Shown in pieces: positions 62,136 to 64,000 of a stretch of 64,000 nucleotides of DNA (its first letter is position 1; each line of letters begins with the position of its first letter). The notes beneath the pieces are model-generated. The model had not been told where the DNA came from. It saw nothing but the letters and a program-made list of their open reading frames with translations, and searched no databases. The position numbers were made by a program, and so were the translations under genes. The stretch comes from Streptococcus oralis (GTDB taxonomy: Bacteria; Bacillota; Bacilli; Lactobacillales; Streptococcaceae): contig NZ_CP029257.1 in the NCBI RefSeq assembly GCF_024399415.1, forward strand, positions 1,077,501 to 1,141,500, in the 5' to 3' direction.

Positions 62136-63698
62136 ATGAGCAAGATTTCAACTGATTTGCAAGATGTCGAAAAAATCATCGTACTAGACTATGGTAGCCA
62201 ATACAACCAGCTAATTTCACGCCGTATCCGTGAAATTGGTGTTTTTTCAGAGCTAAAAAGCCACAAGATTTCAGCAGCAGAGGTTCGTGCGATTAACCCT
62301 GTAGGGATCATTCTCTCAGGTGGACCAAACTCTGTTTACGAAGAAGGTTCATTTGATATTGACCCAGAAATTTTTGAACTTGGTATTCCAATTTTGGGAA
62401 TCTGCTATGGTATGCAACTTCTTACCCACAAACTTGGAGGTAAGGTTGTCCCAGCAGGTGATGCTGGAAACCGCGAGTATGGTCAATCCCCACTTACTCA
62501 CACTCCTTCTGCCCTCTTTGAAGGGACTCCTGAAGAACAGATTGTTTTGATGAGCCATGGTGATGCGGTTACTGAAATTCCTGCTGATTTTGTTCGTACT
62601 GGAACTTCTGCTGACTGTCCTTATGCAGCTATTGAAAATCCAGACAAACATATCTACGGTATCCAATTCCATCCAGAGGTTCGCCATTCTGTCTATGGAA
62701 ATGATATCCTTCGCAACTTTGCCCTTAATATCTGTAAGGCTAAAGGCGACTGGTCAATGGATAACTTTATCGAGATGCAGATTCAAAAAATCCGTGAAAC
62801 TGTTGGAGACAAACGTGTCCTTCTCGGTCTATCTGGTGGTGTTGACTCTTCTGTCGTTGGCGTTCTACTCCAAAAAGCCATCGGTGATCAATTAATCTGT
62901 ATCTTTGTAGACCACGGTCTTCTCCGCAAGGGAGAGGCTGACCAAGTTATGGACATGCTTGGTGGTAAGTTTGGGTTGAATATCGTCAAAGCAGACGCTG
63001 CAAAACGCTTCCTTGATAAACTTGCTGGCGTTTCTGACCCTGAACAAAAACGGAAGATTATCGGTAATGAGTTTGTTTATGTCTTTGATGACGAGGCAAG
63101 CAAGCTCAAAGATGTGAAATTCCTTGCTCAAGGAACTCTTTATACTGACGTGATTGAGTCTGGTACTGATACTGCTCAAACCATCAAATCACACCACAAC
63201 GTGGGTGGTCTTCCAGAAGACATGCAGTTTGAATTGATTGAACCATTGAACACTCTTTATAAAGACGAAGTTCGTGCCCTCGGTACAGAGCTTGGTATGC
63301 CAGACCACATCGTATGGCGTCAACCATTCCCAGGACCAGGACTCGCTATCCGTGTCATGGGTGAAATCACTGAAGAAAAACTAGAAACTGTTCGTGAGTC
63401 TGATGCTATCCTTCGTGAAGAAATTGCTAAAGCTGGTCTTGACCGCGATATCTGGCAATACTTCACTGTCAACACAGGCGTTCGTTCAGTCGGTGTTATG
63501 GGTGATGGTCGTACTTATGACTATACCATTGCAATCCGTGCTATCACTTCTATCGATGGTATGACAGCTGACTTCGCTAAGATTCCTTGGGAAGTTCTCC
63601 AGAAAATCTCAGTTCGTATCGTAAATGAAGTTGACCACGTTAACCGAATCGTCTACGATATTACAAGTAAACCACCAGCAACCGTTGAGTGGGAATAA
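62136..63698 (+). CDS. guaA: GMP synthase (glutamine-hydrolysing)
   Basis: Converts XMP to GMP. The N-terminal class I glutamine amidotransferase has Cys in GICYGMQLL and His/Glu in FHPEVRHS. The ATP pyrophosphatase has SGGVDSSV. The C-terminal dimerisation domain ends [13 protein letters not shown]. Length 520 is normal. Ribosome site GAAAGGA. A terminator shared with ffh follows. Confidence 0.98.
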   Translation: MSKISTDLQDVEKIIVLDYGSQYNQLISRRIREIGVFSELKSHKISAAEVRAINPVGIILSGGPNSVYEEGSFDIDPEIFELGIPILGICYGMQLLTHKLGGKVVPAGDAGNREYGQSPLTHTPSALFEGTPEEQIVLMSHGDAVTEIPADFVRTGTSADCPYAAIENPDKHIYGIQFHPEVRHSVYGNDILRNFALNICKAKGDWSMDNFIEMQIQKIRETVGDKRVLLGLSGGVDSSVVGVLLQKAIGDQLICIFVDHGLLRKGEADQVMDMLGGKFGLNIVKADAAKRFLDKLAGVSDPEQKRKIIGNEFVYVFDDEASKLKDVKFLAQGTLYTDVIESGTDTAQTIKSHHNVGGLPEDMQFELIEPLNTLYKDEVRALGTELGMPDHIVWRQPFPGPGLAIRVMGEITEEKLETVRESDAILREEIAKAGLDRDIWQYFTVNTGVRSVGVMGDGRTYDYTIAIRAITSIDGMTADFAKIPWEVLQKISVRIVNEVDHVNRIVYDITSKPPATVEWE

Positions 63699-63712
63699 AC
63701 CAATCAAACACA

Positions 63713-63748
63713 AAAGAACTCTGAATTGGATTCAGAGTTCTTTTTTAG
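63713..63748. terminator. Bidirectional terminator between guaA and ffh
   Basis: A 12-bp stem AAGAACTCTGAA/TTCAGAGTTCTT with a 5-base loop, flanked by A- and T-runs, so it can serve both convergent genes. Confidence 0.87.
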
Positions 63749-63772
63749 GTAAGCACTTCTGCTTTCCTTTTT

Positions 63773-64000
63773 TTATTTGCGTTTTTTCTTCGCTTTTTTC
63801 ATTTTGTTGGCCATGCGTTTCATAGACTGTTTCATAGCAAATTCACCGATTTTACCTTTGAGTCCGCCACCAAACATCTGGCTCATATCTGGCATTCCTG
63901 CTCCTCCGAGACCTGACATATCCGGCATTCCACCTTGTCCCATCATGCCTTCAAGGGCAGACATATCCATCCCTCCCATATTTGGCATATTTTTTGGAAG
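63773..64000 (-). CDS. ffh: Signal recognition particle protein Ffh, C-terminal fragment
   Basis: Only the last 75 codons are in the window; the gene continues past the right edge. The Met/Gly-rich text (MPNMGGMDMSALEGMMGQGG) and the basic end (MKRMANKMKKAKKKRK) are the tail after the methionine-rich M domain of streptococcal Ffh, which binds signal sequences and scRNA. The internal ATG at 63988 is not a start; the frame stays open to 64000. Confidence 0.85.
   Translation of the reverse strand, partial: LPKNMPNMGGMDMSALEGMMGQGGMPDMSGLGGAGMPDMSQMFGGGLKGKIGEFAMKQSMKRMANKMKKAKKKRK

Overview
The window is chromosomal DNA of a mitis-group Streptococcus: low GC, strong AGGAGG-type ribosome sites, short hairpin-plus-U-run terminators, BOX elements and pneumococcus-like gene blocks. 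Histidine-triad proteins with AdcAII, a choline kinase/TarIJ locus, MacP and RocS point to the S. pneumoniae/mitis/oralis/infantis cluster. I favour a non-pneumococcal commensal: an extra hydrolase lies between ptsH and nrdH, an LPXTG adhesin is present, the usual licD/tacF neighbours of the lic locus are absent, and subunit c of the ATP synthase differs from the pneumococcal sequence at positions 18 and 48 (compared from memory).

Layout. 1-8.5 kb: edge of an unidentified exported protein, pepT, and a zinc block (long pht gene, adcAII, phtD-like gene) whose two promoters carry AdcR boxes in the same geometry. 8.6-10.7 kb: ptsHI. 11.1-12.4 kb: an AT-rich accessory patch with one alpha/beta hydrolase. 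13.0-16.6 kb: nrdHE and nrdF (class Ib ribonucleotide reductase) behind NrdR boxes. 16.7-28.9 kb: a galactose/lactose regulon, with lacR divergent from gatABC-lacX-lacABCD-lacTFEG, carrying LacR-type operators, a cre site and a LacT antiterminator leader. 29.0-33.5 kb: tarIJ-licABC (CDP-ribitol and CDP-choline for teichoic acids) behind a CiaR box. 33.6-44.6 kb: housekeeping genes (ybaB/ebfC, membrane GDPD, exonuclease, rocS, mtnN, macP, nudix hydrolase, glmU, GH25 lysozyme, DUF368 transporter, ybaK, phosphatase, lysS). 44.7-49.0 kb: an amino-acid ABC importer and an isopeptide-domain LPXTG surface protein. 49.3-52.8 kb: TPR protein, AI-2E-family protein, lactonase. 52.9-59.4 kb: the complete F-type ATP synthase operon with a BOX element between atpG and atpD. 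59.5-64 kb: CHY zinc-finger protein, U32 protease-family protein, GntR regulator, guaA and the 3' end of ffh.

How the parts work together. HPr and Enzyme I energise both PTS systems here. The gat-type and lac PTS deliver phosphorylated galactose or lactose, LacG releases galactose-6-phosphate, and LacABCD convert it to triose phosphates. The whole set is under LacR and carbon catabolite control.

Notable points: glmU, normally essential, is split by a one-base deletion; an identical 17-base T-rich motif precedes both lacR and gatA; two BOX or BOX-like elements lie inside operons; and one hydrolase has no obvious role. I see no CRISPR array, tRNA, rRNA, prophage or insertion sequence. Most of the window is ordinary core genome, and I do not see convincing evidence of a wholly new multi-gene system.
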